From positions 60,141 through 124,140 of the forward strand of contig JADGDG010000013.1 of the NCBI GenBank assembly GCA_016744995.1: a stretch of 64,000 bases of DNA, in the 5' to 3' direction. The stretch's first letter is position 1. Each line of letters begins with the position of its first letter. This document shows, piece after piece, positions 52,623-62,715 of the stretch. The notes beneath the pieces are model-generated. The model was not told where the DNA came from. It saw only the letters and a program-made list of their open reading frames with translations, and searched no databases. This stretch comes from Gammaproteobacteria bacterium (GTDB lineage Bacteria > Pseudomonadota > Gammaproteobacteria > GRL18). Position numbers and translations under genes: made by a program.

Positions 52623-53309
52623 ATGGATATTTCAATTAAAAGCGTCACTTTATTAACGCTTTCTGCTCTTTTTTCACTCACTTTCAGTACGGCAGCCATA
52701 GCAAACGTTCAATATGTGAGTGATGAACTCGTGATCAATATGCGTTCAGGAAAGGGAAATGGTTTTAAAATAATAAAAATTGTCAAAAGTGGTACACCTC
52801 TGACCATTTTAGAGCAAAGTTCAGGCTACACTCGAGCCAGAACTCCTCAGGGAGTTGAAGGCTGGGTTCTAAGTCGCTTTCTCATAAAAACTCCAGTTGC
52901 AAAAACACTATTAGCCAAAGCACAAAAAGATGTGGCTCAGATGAAAGAAAAATATGATGCTATGACAACAGAACTCAGCACGATTAAAATCGAACGAGAC
53001 ACTCTCCACAGCTCTGAAAACAAATTACTCAACAATAAACAAACATTAAATGTCGAATTGGCAAAGCTCAAAAAAATAGCCGCACGCCCTATGCAGCTTG
53101 AAGCTGAAAATGATCAGTTACGCAATGATCTGGTTATAATAGAAGCTGAAAATCGCCTTCTAAAACAAGAATATCAAACACTGGAAGATAATAGCGATCA
53201 AGACTGGTTCATGATAGGTGCAGGAGTCTTATTTGGTGGAATGATTCTAGGACTGATTTTTCCAAAACTTCGCTCTGGTCAGAAAAAAGCTAATTGGAAC
53301 CGATTGTAG
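52623..53309 (+). CDS. SH3-domain envelope protein, YgiM/TIGR04211-like
   Basis: 228 residues. Signal peptide (about 1-27, LTFSTAAIA), bacterial SH3 domain (about 29-92: VSDELVINMRSGKGNGFKIIKIVKSG, TPQGVEGWVLSRFL), a long coiled coil (about 100-205), and one C-terminal membrane helix (WFMIGAGVLFGGMILGLIF). This is the domain layout of E. coli YgiM-type proteins. Anchored in the inner membrane with the SH3 part in the periplasm, possibly binding cell wall. Confidence 0.85.
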   Translation: MDISIKSVTLLTLSALFSLTFSTAAIANVQYVSDELVINMRSGKGNGFKIIKIVKSGTPLTILEQSSGYTRARTPQGVEGWVLSRFLIKTPVAKTLLAKAQKDVAQMKEKYDAMTTELSTIKIERDTLHSSENKLLNNKQTLNVELAKLKKIAARPMQLEAENDQLRNDLVIIEAENRLLKQEYQTLEDNSDQDWFMIGAGVLFGGMILGLIFPKLRSGQKKANWNRL

Positions 53310-53346
53310 GTTAAGAACATTAAATAAATTTAGCTATTTGAGATTT

Positions 53347-53372
53347 TTGTTGCCATTTTGTAACGGCAACAA
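53347..53372. repeat. Hairpin after the SH3 gene
   Basis: TTGTTGCC (53347-53354) and GGCAACAA (53365-53372) form an 8-bp stem with a 10-base loop, 38 bases after the stop. No T-tract on the plus strand; weak terminator candidate. Confidence 0.4.
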
Positions 53373-53471
53373 CAAACCTGTTTAGAAACATCAATAGAAC
53401 AGCTGATTGGCTTTTTTAATGATTAATTCAAATAAGTATTATGTTATTCATAGCCTAAAGCACAAATTACA

Positions 53472-53816
53472 TTAAAAATATTTAGCTTCTTTTAATAAAT
53501 TTCTAAGCAACTCAATCACATCCTCACCCATAGAGTCAAAACACAAGCCAATGTACTCATCACAAATATGAGCGACTTCTGCTTTAATAATCGTCGACAT
53601 GGTGCATTGTTCTCTCGAAGCAACAAAACAGATCGCTAGTTTTTCTTTTTCTTTAAAATCATAAGAATTAGGCTCAATAGCACAACCCAATAAGCTCATA
53701 TTAATAATTTTAGATTCAAGGCGGGTATTAGTGACTTTGATAGGTGAAACAAAAACTTCGAGACTGATGGGATGTCTGGGATGTTCACGGCGTTCAACGT
53801 TTGCAGAAGAAATCAT
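53472..53816 (-). CDS. PilZ-type c-di-GMP-binding protein
   Basis: 114 residues. RxxxR in VERREHPRHPISLEV and the second motif NMSLLGCAIEP (N-x-S-x-x-G type) identify a PilZ domain; strands continue to IKAEVAHICDEYIGLCF. Binding residues are intact by eye. Stand-alone adaptor, probably for motility or polysaccharide secretion. Transcribed alone. Confidence 0.8.
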   Translation of the reverse strand: MISSANVERREHPRHPISLEVFVSPIKVTNTRLESKIINMSLLGCAIEPNSYDFKEKEKLAICFVASREQCTMSTIIKAEVAHICDEYIGLCFDSMGEDVIELLRNLLKEAKYF

Positions 53817-53930
53817 ACCTCACCTCCAGATTATAATGCATGATGTTGTGTCTTTTAATTATTATTAATACTATATATTGTGGCATAAAAAAATAAAACT
53901 GCCAGTTATTTGAATAATTATTTCTACTGC

Positions 53931-54002
53931 GGGGCGGGAAGCATCAGAAGGCATTGTCAAATGGCGTAGCGGGCCATTTGACAATGCCCTGGGAGCCTCC
54001 CC
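53931..54002. repeat. Long hairpin downstream of ilvD
   Basis: A 16-bp perfect stem GGCATTGTCAAATGGC (53950-53965) / GCCATTTGACAATGCC (53973-53988) with 7-base loop, extended by GGGG (53931-53934) and CCCC at the outside. It lies 15 bases beyond the ilvD stop. It might end transcription or stabilise the 3' end, but no T-tract is seen. Confidence 0.65.
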
Positions 54003-54016
54003 TAAAAACAACCGGA

Positions 54017-55873
54017 CTAAAATTTTCGCTTTAACTGTGAGACATCACGAACCGCACCACGAGATGCAGAGGTTGTCATGGCAGCATAAGCCTGTAAGGC
54101 CTGACTCACATGACGAACCCGCTCTTTAGGCTGCCAGGCATCATCAGCTTTGGCTTCCATGGCCTCACGACGTTGATGCAGCTCTGTATCATTAATCCTA
54201 ACATTTATTTTTCGATTGGGGATGTCAATTTCAATCATATCACCCTCTTCAATCAAGCCAATTGCACCACCTTCAGCAGCTTCAGGAGAAGCATGGCCAA
54301 TAGACAGACCTGAAGTCCCTCCCGAAAAGCGCCCATCGGTCAATAAAGCACAGGCCTTGCCCAGTCCTTTAGATTTTAGATAGCTGGTCGGATAGAGCAT
54401 TTCCTGCATACCGGGCCCACCACGAGGACCTTCATAACGGATAATAATCACATCACCTGATTTGATCTCATTGTTTAAAATAGCAGCAACCGATGAATCC
54501 TGACTTTCAAAAATACGAGCCGGTCCGGTGAAACAAAGTATAGAATCATCGACACCAGCCGTTTTTACGACACAGCCATCCACAGCGATATTGCCGTAAA
54601 GAACTGCCAAACCACCATCCTGACTATAGGCATGTTCCTTGTCACGGATACAGCCAACACTGCGATCGTCATCCAGAGTTTCCCAACGTCTGGATTGACT
54701 GAAAGCTTCCTGAGTCGGCACCCCTCCCGGACCTGACCGAAACATTTGCTTAACATCCTTATTATCAGAGACGGCAATATCATAATGGGCAATAGCCGCA
54801 GCCATTGAGTCACTATGGATCATATTCACATCATCATTAAGTAAACCCGCCCTGGATAACTCCCCCATAATTGCCATAACACCACCGGCACGATGGACGT
54901 CTTCCATATGATATTTCTGTGTACTGGGTGCCACTTTACATAAATTGGGCACTTTTCTTGAAAGCCGATCAATATCATCCATAGTAAAGTCAACTTCACC
55001 TTCCTGGGCCGCAGCCAGAAGATGCAAAATCGTATTGGTCGAACCACCCATAGAAATATCAAGACACATGGCATTTTCAAAGGCTTCAAAGGTCGCAATA
55101 TTTCGAGGCAAAACAGACTCATCATCTTGCTCATAATAGCGTTTTGTTATACTGACAATCTGGCGTCCAGCTTCAAGAAAAAGTTCTTTTCGATCAGCAT
55201 GGGTAGCCAGAAGAGAACCATTTCCAGGCAAAGATAAACCCAGAGCTTCAGTTAAACAATTCATTGAATTGGCTGTAAACATACCAGAACATGAGCCACA
55301 GGTTGGACAGGCAGAGCGTTCCATAATGTCGGTATCTTCATCTGATACTTTATCATCTACCGCAGCAACCATTGCATCAACCAGATCAAGGTGCACTTCT
55401 TTTCCTTGCATAACCACCTTGCCCGATTCCATCGGCCCGCCTGAAACAAAAATAACCGGAATGTTTAAACGCAAAGACGCATTAAGCATTCCCGGTGTGA
55501 TTTTGTCACAGTTAGAAATACACACCAGCGCATCAGCGCAGTGTGCATTACACATGTATTCCACTGCATCTGAAATAATTTCCCTGGAAGGCAGACTATA
55601 CAACATGCCGTCATGCCCCATAGCAATGCCGTCATCCACAGCAATCGTATTAAATTCTTTTGCCACACCACCGGCTTTTTCAATTTCCCGGGCAACTAAC
55701 TGTCCCATATCTTTCAAATGAACATGGCCAGGAACAAATTGAGTGAAAGAATTAGCAATGGCAATAATGGGTTTTTTAAAATCATCATCTTTCATTCCTG
55801 TAGCACGCCATAGTGCCCGTGCACCCGCCATATTTCTGCCGGCAGTAGTAGTTCTTGAACGATATTCTGGCAT
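54017..55873 (-). CDS. ilvD: Dihydroxy-acid dehydratase
   Basis: 618 residues, normal length. The three iron-sulfur cysteines lie in [32 protein letters not shown], and the family signature [21 protein letters not shown] near the end. Makes 2-keto acids for valine, leucine and isoleucine; cytosolic, oxygen-sensitive cluster. ATG at 55873. No leader peptide or attenuator recognised. Transcribed alone. Confidence 0.97.
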   Translation of the reverse strand: MPEYRSRTTTAGRNMAGARALWRATGMKDDDFKKPIIAIANSFTQFVPGHVHLKDMGQLVAREIEKAGGVAKEFNTIAVDDGIAMGHDGMLYSLPSREIISDAVEYMCNAHCADALVCISNCDKITPGMLNASLRLNIPVIFVSGGPMESGKVVMQGKEVHLDLVDAMVAAVDDKVSDEDTDIMERSACPTCGSCSGMFTANSMNCLTEALGLSLPGNGSLLATHADRKELFLEAGRQIVSITKRYYEQDDESVLPRNIATFEAFENAMCLDISMGGSTNTILHLLAAAQEGEVDFTMDDIDRLSRKVPNLCKVAPSTQKYHMEDVHRAGGVMAIMGELSRAGLLNDDVNMIHSDSMAAAIAHYDIAVSDNKDVKQMFRSGPGGVPTQEAFSQSRRWETLDDDRSVGCIRDKEHAYSQDGGLAVLYGNIAVDGCVVKTAGVDDSILCFTGPARIFESQDSSVAAILNNEIKSGDVIIIRYEGPRGGPGMQEMLYPTSYLKSKGLGKACALLTDGRFSGGTSGLSIGHASPEAAEGGAIGLIEEGDMIEIDIPNRKINVRINDTELHQRREAMEAKADDAWQPKERVRHVSQALQAYAAMTTSASRGAVRDVSQLKRKF

Positions 55874-55954
55874 AACGAAGTCCTTAAAAAAGTCTGTGGT
55901 ATATTAATTTAATTAATATTATATGAATTAATGAAGAATAAGAATAGCCAGTTG

Positions 55955-58630
55955 TTAATTTTTTACTGACTGGTCAATAATAATTTTATGCAATGCATCA
56001 GCAGGCATTGGCTTATAAAAATAGTAACCTTGAATATATTGACAGCGGCTTTGCTTAAGAAAACGATATTGAGCATCTGTTTCCACACCTTCGGCAATAA
56101 CTTTAAGCCCCAGAGCTTCAGCTATGGCAATAATAGCCCGAACAATGGCTGAATCATCACTTTTACGTGGCGTATCGATAATAAAAGCACGATCAATTTT
56201 GATCGTAGTGATAGGAAAACGTTTGATATAGCTTAGGGACGAATAACCTGTACCAAAATCATCAAGCGCAATTTCAAAACCCATATCCCTGAGTTTATAA
56301 ATCACAGATGTTGTATGGTCATCGCCATCAATAATGGCTCTTTCAGTCAGTTCCAGGCCGATATCTTGTGTATTTAGTTGGTATTTCTCCATCATTGTAT
56401 GAATTTTATGGATAACAGCAGCATCAGAAAATTGCCTGTTGGAAAGATTAACATCAATGCGAAAATCCTTAATACCCATATCATGCCATTGCCGGCGTTG
56501 CTTACACACCTGTTCAAAGACCCAATCACCCAGGATGACAATCAGGTTGGATTTTTCTGCAATCGGTATAAAGATTGTAGGTGAAATAAACCCCTTTTCA
56601 GAATCATTCCAACGTAAAAGAGCTTCGCAACTATTAATTTTACCTGTCTGAATATCAACCTGAGGCTGATAAACGATGGAAAGTTCATTATTTGTACAAT
56701 TAAGATCTAATACCTTTTGAAGGCGTGAAGCAATATCAAGATGGCGTTGAATTTCATCATTCATCTCGGTGGTATAAAAGCAATATTGATTACGCCCGGC
56801 ATCTTTTGCTTTATACATTGCTGTGTCAGCATTTCTTAACAAAAGATTAAAATTATCACCATCATGAGGAAAAACACTGATCCCGATACTGAGTCCCGAA
56901 TAAATAGCATGTTTCTTCAATATAATAGGCTCTCGCATGACTTCAATAATTTTTTGTGCAATAACTGATAGTGCATCCAGATCATCTGCATCATTAACCA
57001 CTAAAACAAATTCATCACCACCAAAACGTGAAAAAATATCTTCATCACGAATTATTCTCTGTATCTTGGAAACTACATTAATTAACAGTAAGTCACCAAA
57101 ATCATGTCCATAGGTATCATTCACCATTTTGAAGTTATCAAGATCAATAAAAAACAGTGCAAGTTGATGGTTTGAGTAACATTTATGCTGTAATAAAAGT
57201 TTTATCTCTTCTTTCAATAAATTGCGATTCGGCAGGTGCGTTAAATGATCATAATTTGCCAAAAACTTTAAATCTTCTTCATTGCGCTTGCGATGACTGA
57301 TATCCTGATGTGTACCACAGAGTCGTAGAGGTTTGCCTTTTTCATCCCATTCAACAACTGCTCCAGAGCCCTGAATCCAAACCCAATGCCCCAATGAATG
57401 CCTCATACGAAATTCAGCAGAATATGGCTGATTTTTTGCTATAGCCCCTTGAACCATTTCCATAGTTTGAGGTTTATCATCTGGATGAATTCTTTTGCTC
57501 CAGTCAGCTATTGTATATCCCAGATCAGATTCACTAAGACCCAGCTGTTTTTTCCATATCAAATCCACATCATGTGCACCCGTTTGGAAATCCCAATCCC
57601 AGAAACCTAAAGAAGCACCCTGCAACACCATTTGTATTTGTTTTTCACTGGATTCAAGCTTTTGCTCGAACCTGAACTTTTCTGTAACGTCCTCAGCAAT
57701 ACAACAAATAAGACTAGGCATGCCCTGATTATCCAGAGCAATGGGAAAGTATAGGGCACGCAATGTCTTTACTTCATCATGAATAGCCACCTCAAATAAG
57801 TTTTCTTTGACTCCGTTAAATTGTCCATCATCAGTTTTGCACCAATTTAAAATTTGAGAAAAACTGGTATTGTTTTTGTTTGCACCGTCAGGTTCAGACT
57901 GAGTATCAGGGAAATAACGTTGATAACTTTGGCTGTTTTGAAACAATCGACCATCTTTATCCTGAATCGCAATTAAAACAGGTGCATGTTCCAGAATGCC
58001 TTTTAAAATATTGGCCATAAATGAAATAGGTCTGGCAAAATAATGGCTTATTTTACTGACCAGAAACAAAGAGACAATTAATAACGAAACAACCAATATC
58101 ATCAGATAAATCAGTCCCTTATAAACATCATGCCCAATTGTCTGTGTAGAGATCATCATCCGTACAAAACCTGTTAACTCATTCTGATAACCACTTCGAT
58201 AAGGCAAGAGTACCTCAATATCATCACTGTGCTTCAGGATCAGGAAAGCTTTCTCTTCATTGATAATGGGGGCAGCCATCTTTATTTCTACTTTCTGGCC
58301 ATTTTTAGAGCCATCGCTATGACCGATAACCACGCCATTAATATCAACAATTTCAATATAATTAATATCTTCAAAAGATTTAGCAATTTCTTCAATTAAC
58401 AAACGGGTGTGGTACTTGCCTGAAAAACTAGTACGAGTAATGGCGATATTTAGAATATGACTCGACAGTAAGGCCAGACGTCTTTCTTCTTTTTCCATAA
58501 CATCCTGATAATAGAAACCTGCAAAAGAGGTAAAAATCGAGATGACAACTAAAATCAGAAAACCAAAAGACCAAATAAGTTTTGCGTCTATTCGCTCAAC
58601 AGAAGGGAGTTCAGTAAGGTTTTTAGGCAT
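55955..58630 (-). CDS. PAS-GGDEF-EAL regulator paired with a binding protein
   Basis: 891 residues. Membrane helices at about 15-38 and 172-198 enclose a periplasmic sensor. Then PAS (HAPVLIAIQDKDG), PAS_3 (ASLGFWDWDFQTGAHD), GGDEF (FSRFGGDEFVLVV, intact) and EAL (CEALLRWNDSEKGF, DDFGTGYSSLSYI, ELTER, EGVET, intact). Both activities are possible. It starts one base within the end of the binding-protein gene, so the two are translated together; the bound solute probably controls c-di-GMP turnover. Confidence 0.9.
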   Translation of the reverse strand: MPKNLTELPSVERIDAKLIWSFGFLILVVISIFTSFAGFYYQDVMEKEERRLALLSSHILNIAITRTSFSGKYHTRLLIEEIAKSFEDINYIEIVDINGVVIGHSDGSKNGQKVEIKMAAPIINEEKAFLILKHSDDIEVLLPYRSGYQNELTGFVRMMISTQTIGHDVYKGLIYLMILVVSLLIVSLFLVSKISHYFARPISFMANILKGILEHAPVLIAIQDKDGRLFQNSQSYQRYFPDTQSEPDGANKNNTSFSQILNWCKTDDGQFNGVKENLFEVAIHDEVKTLRALYFPIALDNQGMPSLICCIAEDVTEKFRFEQKLESSEKQIQMVLQGASLGFWDWDFQTGAHDVDLIWKKQLGLSESDLGYTIADWSKRIHPDDKPQTMEMVQGAIAKNQPYSAEFRMRHSLGHWVWIQGSGAVVEWDEKGKPLRLCGTHQDISHRKRNEEDLKFLANYDHLTHLPNRNLLKEEIKLLLQHKCYSNHQLALFFIDLDNFKMVNDTYGHDFGDLLLINVVSKIQRIIRDEDIFSRFGGDEFVLVVNDADDLDALSVIAQKIIEVMREPIILKKHAIYSGLSIGISVFPHDGDNFNLLLRNADTAMYKAKDAGRNQYCFYTTEMNDEIQRHLDIASRLQKVLDLNCTNNELSIVYQPQVDIQTGKINSCEALLRWNDSEKGFISPTIFIPIAEKSNLIVILGDWVFEQVCKQRRQWHDMGIKDFRIDVNLSNRQFSDAAVIHKIHTMMEKYQLNTQDIGLELTERAIIDGDDHTTSVIYKLRDMGFEIALDDFGTGYSSLSYIKRFPITTIKIDRAFIIDTPRKSDDSAIVRAIIAIAEALGLKVIAEGVETDAQYRFLKQSRCQYIQGYYFYKPMPADALHKIIIDQSVKN

Positions 58631-59697
58631 TAATTAACCACTATTTTACTAATAGTGTCACCTATCCAGACAGGGCTATTTGATACCCACGGCTTAGTAA
58701 ATTCTTGTAATATCGAACCAGGCTTGCCGGGGTAAAGCTTAATTGTTTCTTTAGTAATAGGAAAAACTGGAATTAACTTATGTCCAGCAGCCTGACGCCC
58801 CTTTAAAATATCTATCGCTGATAAAAATGCTTCCCTGCCTATAACCGCAAAAAATTGCGCAGAATCAATAACTATTATTTTTTCCTGTTGCAAATAATTA
58901 ATAGCCTCTGGATCACCATCTACAGTTGCGACCATTATTTCATGACGATTGGCTCCTAATAATGCATTAACAATACTGATCCCCCCACCATCATTCACAG
59001 TGAAAATAACATCAATTGAGTGTTTTTCAGGAAAATCATTTAATATTTGCTGTGCAGCCTTTCTACCGCCAATTGGTTCAACTGCCTCATAAGTTGATAT
59101 AATTTTATAAGACTGCTTTTGTTCTGCCAGAGCATCAATAAAACCGTCAACACGCAGCACTGTTGATGAGACATGAGGATAATCAACCAGAACAACTTTA
59201 ATTATGTCATCATTTTTAAATTTTGATGCAATATATTCACCACCAAGATAACCAGCCTGATAGTTGTCCGAGGTTACAAAAGAATGAAGTTTTCCACCAG
59301 TAATGTATTGATCATAAGCAATAACAGGAATTTCCAGTTTATTTGCTTTTTGCAGTGGTTTAGACAGAGCTGCATTATCAGTTGGCTGGACAATTAACAG
59401 GTCTACTTGTTTATCAATAAGTTCATACATTTGCTTAATCTGGCGTTCAATACCCTCATCACCATTACCTGCCACACGAGAGATTACCTTTATCCCTCTT
59501 GTGCCACTTTTAAGGGACTGAAGATTAAATTCTTCAATTGCAGTTTCAAGCCCCTCACGCATGACAACCTGACCGGGAATATCCATAGACCAATATAAAA
59601 TCCCTATATTGTAAGGTGACGCTTGTTCTAGTGAGGTTGCAAATAATACTTTTGGCAAAAGAATAAAGATAAAAAGCTGTAATAATTGCTTAGTCAT
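58630..59697 (-). CDS. Periplasmic sugar-binding-type receptor protein
   Basis: 355 residues with signal peptide (LFIFILLPKVLFA). Fold of the type-I periplasmic binding proteins (RbsB/LuxP): NIGILYWSMDIPGQVVMREGLE, VDLLIVQPTDNAALSKPLQKA, IPVIAYDQYITGG, GYLGGEYIASKF and FTVNDGGGISIVNALLG. No ABC transporter genes are near; the gene lies between a symporter and a c-di-GMP enzyme, so it is more likely a sensor than a transport part. Ligand unknown. Confidence 0.85.
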   Translation of the reverse strand: MTKQLLQLFIFILLPKVLFATSLEQASPYNIGILYWSMDIPGQVVMREGLETAIEEFNLQSLKSGTRGIKVISRVAGNGDEGIERQIKQMYELIDKQVDLLIVQPTDNAALSKPLQKANKLEIPVIAYDQYITGGKLHSFVTSDNYQAGYLGGEYIASKFKNDDIIKVVLVDYPHVSSTVLRVDGFIDALAEQKQSYKIISTYEAVEPIGGRKAAQQILNDFPEKHSIDVIFTVNDGGGISIVNALLGANRHEIMVATVDGDPEAINYLQQEKIIVIDSAQFFAVIGREAFLSAIDILKGRQAAGHKLIPVFPITKETIKLYPGKPGSILQEFTKPWVSNSPVWIGDTISKIVVN

Positions 59698-61249
59698 TTA
59701 TGCGGCCCCATACAGAAAGCTCAGCAACAGGAGACTGACGCTGAAAGACAAATCGTGACATAAAAAAACCAGTTAAAAACATAAGCAAATTACCAATAAT
59801 AGCGGTGTAATATAAATCAAATGGCAAGCCCCAGCCATCGGGCAAAAGCCCTTTCCTGGCCAGAATAGTCCAAATTGTGAATAAACCTGTAAGAATTAAA
59901 CCGCTCCAAACAGCTCTGGCGTCCCCCTGATCAGTAAAAAACCCTAGCAAATAAATACCCAGAACTCCTCCTGAAACAATAGCAACAAGAATAGTTGCTG
60001 TATCCTGCAATGTTTTAGTTTCTGCTTCCATGAGCAAAAGGGCGCCAATAATCATTAAAACAGAAACAAATAAAGCAATAAACTTAGCCACCATTAAATA
60101 ATGTTTATCTCCTTTTTGTGTTTTAGAAAAACGTCGATAAATGTCGACAATAGAAACTGTTGATATGGCATTTATACTAGAATCCAATGATGACATCGCA
60201 GCCGCCAATGCGGCTGCGATAACAATTCCAGCTACACCTGAAGGTAAATAGTGATTAATAAAATAAGGTAATATCTGCTCCGCTTTTTGCTCACCATTGA
60301 GAATTTGAGATGCTGTCTCAGTTGGAAACACCTGAAAGAAAACATAAAGAGCCGTACCAAGGAACATGTAAAAAGCCCAGATAGGCAGACTGGTAAAGGC
60401 GCAAACAAACATTGCCTTACGCGCTTCAGAATCACTTTTAGAAGCACAAAAGCGTTGTACAGTATTCTGGTTAGCAGAGTATTCGGTCAACCAGGCCGTG
60501 AGTCCCATTAACAATAGCATAGTTCCTGTCTTATCCTGTAAAGAAAAAGACCAGTTAACAGGGACAAGCTGACCGCTTTTTAGTTCAGCAAATGCCAACT
60601 TCCCATGCTCTGAAGCCATATCAATAATCTGATTAAGACCTCCGGGTAAGTGGTTGACTATAACCACTAAGCAAAAAATACCGCCAGCTGCCAGTACAAT
60701 CGTCTGCAAGACATCGGTCCAGATAACAGCATCAATACCTCCAACAATGGTATAAACCGCAACAAATACACCACCCAGAATGATAGACATTTCAGAACTT
60801 AAGCCAGTTAGCTCATGGATTAACAAAGAAAGTAAATATAAGATAAGACTGATGCGTACTAGTTGCCCCAAAATAAATGTTAATGCACCATAAACACGAA
60901 TTGAAGGCCCAAAGCGATCTTCCAGATATTCATAAGCAGTGATAGTATTTCCTCGACGGAAAAAAGGAAGAAACACATAAGCGGCAATAAAGATAGCCAG
61001 CGGCAACATCAAATTAGGCAAATACCGAAGCCATGCTGTTTTATAAGCGTCACCCGGATAAGCCAGAAAAGTAATCGAACTGATGGAAGTGCCAACAAGA
61101 CTTAATCCAATAACCCAGCCTGAAAAAGAACGACCACCGACAAAATATTCTTCTGTGCTGGTATTTTTTTTGGAAAAATAAAGGCCTATGGCCATCACAA
61201 TAAGAAGGTAGCCCAGCAAAGCAAGTAAATCAGGAATAGAAAGTGACAT
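59690..61249 (-). CDS. Sodium/solute symporter (SSS family)
   Basis: 519 residues, 13-14 helices. SSS signatures: EEYFVGGRSFSGWVIGLSLVGTSISSITFL, TAYEYLEDRFG, VYTIVGGIDAVIWTDVLQT and AAALAAAMSSLDSSINAISTVSIVD (sodium site Ser-Ser). Imports a sugar, myo-inositol, or similar solute with Na+; identity unknown. First gene of a three-gene operon; its end overlaps the binding-protein start by eight bases. Confidence 0.9.
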   Translation of the reverse strand: MSLSIPDLLALLGYLLIVMAIGLYFSKKNTSTEEYFVGGRSFSGWVIGLSLVGTSISSITFLAYPGDAYKTAWLRYLPNLMLPLAIFIAAYVFLPFFRRGNTITAYEYLEDRFGPSIRVYGALTFILGQLVRISLILYLLSLLIHELTGLSSEMSIILGGVFVAVYTIVGGIDAVIWTDVLQTIVLAAGGIFCLVVIVNHLPGGLNQIIDMASEHGKLAFAELKSGQLVPVNWSFSLQDKTGTMLLLMGLTAWLTEYSANQNTVQRFCASKSDSEARKAMFVCAFTSLPIWAFYMFLGTALYVFFQVFPTETASQILNGEQKAEQILPYFINHYLPSGVAGIVIAAALAAAMSSLDSSINAISTVSIVDIYRRFSKTQKGDKHYLMVAKFIALFVSVLMIIGALLLMEAETKTLQDTATILVAIVSGGVLGIYLLGFFTDQGDARAVWSGLILTGLFTIWTILARKGLLPDGWGLPFDLYYTAIIGNLLMFLTGFFMSRFVFQRQSPVAELSVWGRIND

Positions 61250-61350
61250 AATGTTTAAGTTAAAAATCCAGTAACGAACACCCTATAAGAATAGGTTAGC
61301 TAATAAAATAATCTTAATGTTATAATGTCTAAAGATATATAGAGAAAAAC

Positions 61351-62709
61351 ATGACAGATTCTAACACAAATTCGCCTGAGGGCTCATATTTAACAAGCAA
61401 AAAAGAATTACACTTTGTGCAATGGTTTCGTAATGCTGCCCCCTATATCAATGCCTTTAGAGAACAAACCTTTGTTATTTATTTCAGCGGGAATGTACTT
61501 GCTGATAATGAATTTCCTTCACTAGTTCATGATATTACTTTGCTTAACAGCCTTGGAGTTAAGCTGGTATTAGTTCATGGTGCGCGCTCACAAATTGATA
61601 AAAAACTTAAAAAGTTAGGAATAAAGTCTGAATATTCTCAGGGGCTTCGAGTCACTGATAGTGAAACAATGCAGGTCATCAAAGAAGCGTCCGGTAGTAT
61701 TCGACTCAATCTCGAAGCACTGTTTACCACTAGCCTAAAATACACCCCCATGGCCGGATCACAAATCAACATTATTTCCGGTAATTTTATTATTGCCAAA
61801 CCTAAAGGCATTATTGATGGAATTGATTATCTGCACACGGGTGATATAAGAAAGATTGATACCAATTCAATTAGCTACTCTCTCAATGCAGGTGATGTCG
61901 TACTACTTTCCCCAGTCGGTTATTCTCCAACTGGAGAAACATTTAATATTAATGGTGAAGACCTTGCCACAAAAAGTGCAATTGAGTTAAAGGCTGATAA
62001 ACTTATTTTTATCGATGATGCCCGTGGCATTGTTGATAAAAATAATCAATTACAGCATGATCTGACCACACAGGAACTGAAAAAAATCATCCAGCTCAAT
62101 GCAACTCAGCATAATGAAGTGACTCGCCATTACCAGCGTATTATTCATGCCTGTGAATCAGGAGTACAGAGAGTTCATGTCATTGATCGTAACCTTGAAG
62201 GTGCTTTATTACTGGAATTGTTTACTCAGGATGGCGTTGGCAGCCTGATCAGCACAGATGTTCTGGAAGATATTCGCAGTGCCACTATTGAAGATGTACA
62301 AGGCATTATTGAACTCATCGAACCACTGGAAGAATCCGGTTTGCTGGTTAAGCGCTCAAGAGAGCGCCTGGAAACTGAAATTAATAATTTTTATGTAATA
62401 GAACGTGATAAAAAAATTATTGGTTGTGGCGCTCTTTATGTCAGCAAGAACAAACAGCAGGCAGAAATATCCTGTATGGCAATTGCCCCAAAATATCAAT
62501 CAAAGGGTCGTGGTGAAAAAATATTTGAGCATATTTGTGAGCAAGCAGGCGGCAAACAATTAAAACAAGTGTTTATCCTGACAACACAGGCAACACATTG
62601 GTTTAGAGAACAGGGATTTATAAAGACAGCCATTTCAGAGCTACCCAGTGAAAAGCAGGCTTTATACAACTATCAACGTAATTCAGCTGTATATGTTAAA
62701 GAGTTATAA
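61351..62709 (+). CDS. argA: N-acetylglutamate synthase
   Basis: 452 residues. The N-terminal amino-acid-kinase domain (about 25-295) has VLVHGARSQIDKKL and SPVGYSPTGETFNINGEDLA; the C-terminal GNAT domain (about 300-450) has ISCMAIAPKYQSKGRGEKIF (acetyl-CoA P-loop). This is the ArgA layout. First step of arginine synthesis; the kinase domain usually carries the arginine feedback site. ATG at 61351 with TTATAATG as likely -10 upstream; divergent from the symporter. Confidence 0.95.
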   Translation: MTDSNTNSPEGSYLTSKKELHFVQWFRNAAPYINAFREQTFVIYFSGNVLADNEFPSLVHDITLLNSLGVKLVLVHGARSQIDKKLKKLGIKSEYSQGLRVTDSETMQVIKEASGSIRLNLEALFTTSLKYTPMAGSQINIISGNFIIAKPKGIIDGIDYLHTGDIRKIDTNSISYSLNAGDVVLLSPVGYSPTGETFNINGEDLATKSAIELKADKLIFIDDARGIVDKNNQLQHDLTTQELKKIIQLNATQHNEVTRHYQRIIHACESGVQRVHVIDRNLEGALLLELFTQDGVGSLISTDVLEDIRSATIEDVQGIIELIEPLEESGLLVKRSRERLETEINNFYVIERDKKIIGCGALYVSKNKQQAEISCMAIAPKYQSKGRGEKIFEHICEQAGGKQLKQVFILTTQATHWFREQGFIKTAISELPSEKQALYNYQRNSAVYVKEL

Positions 62710-62715
62710 TAATTT

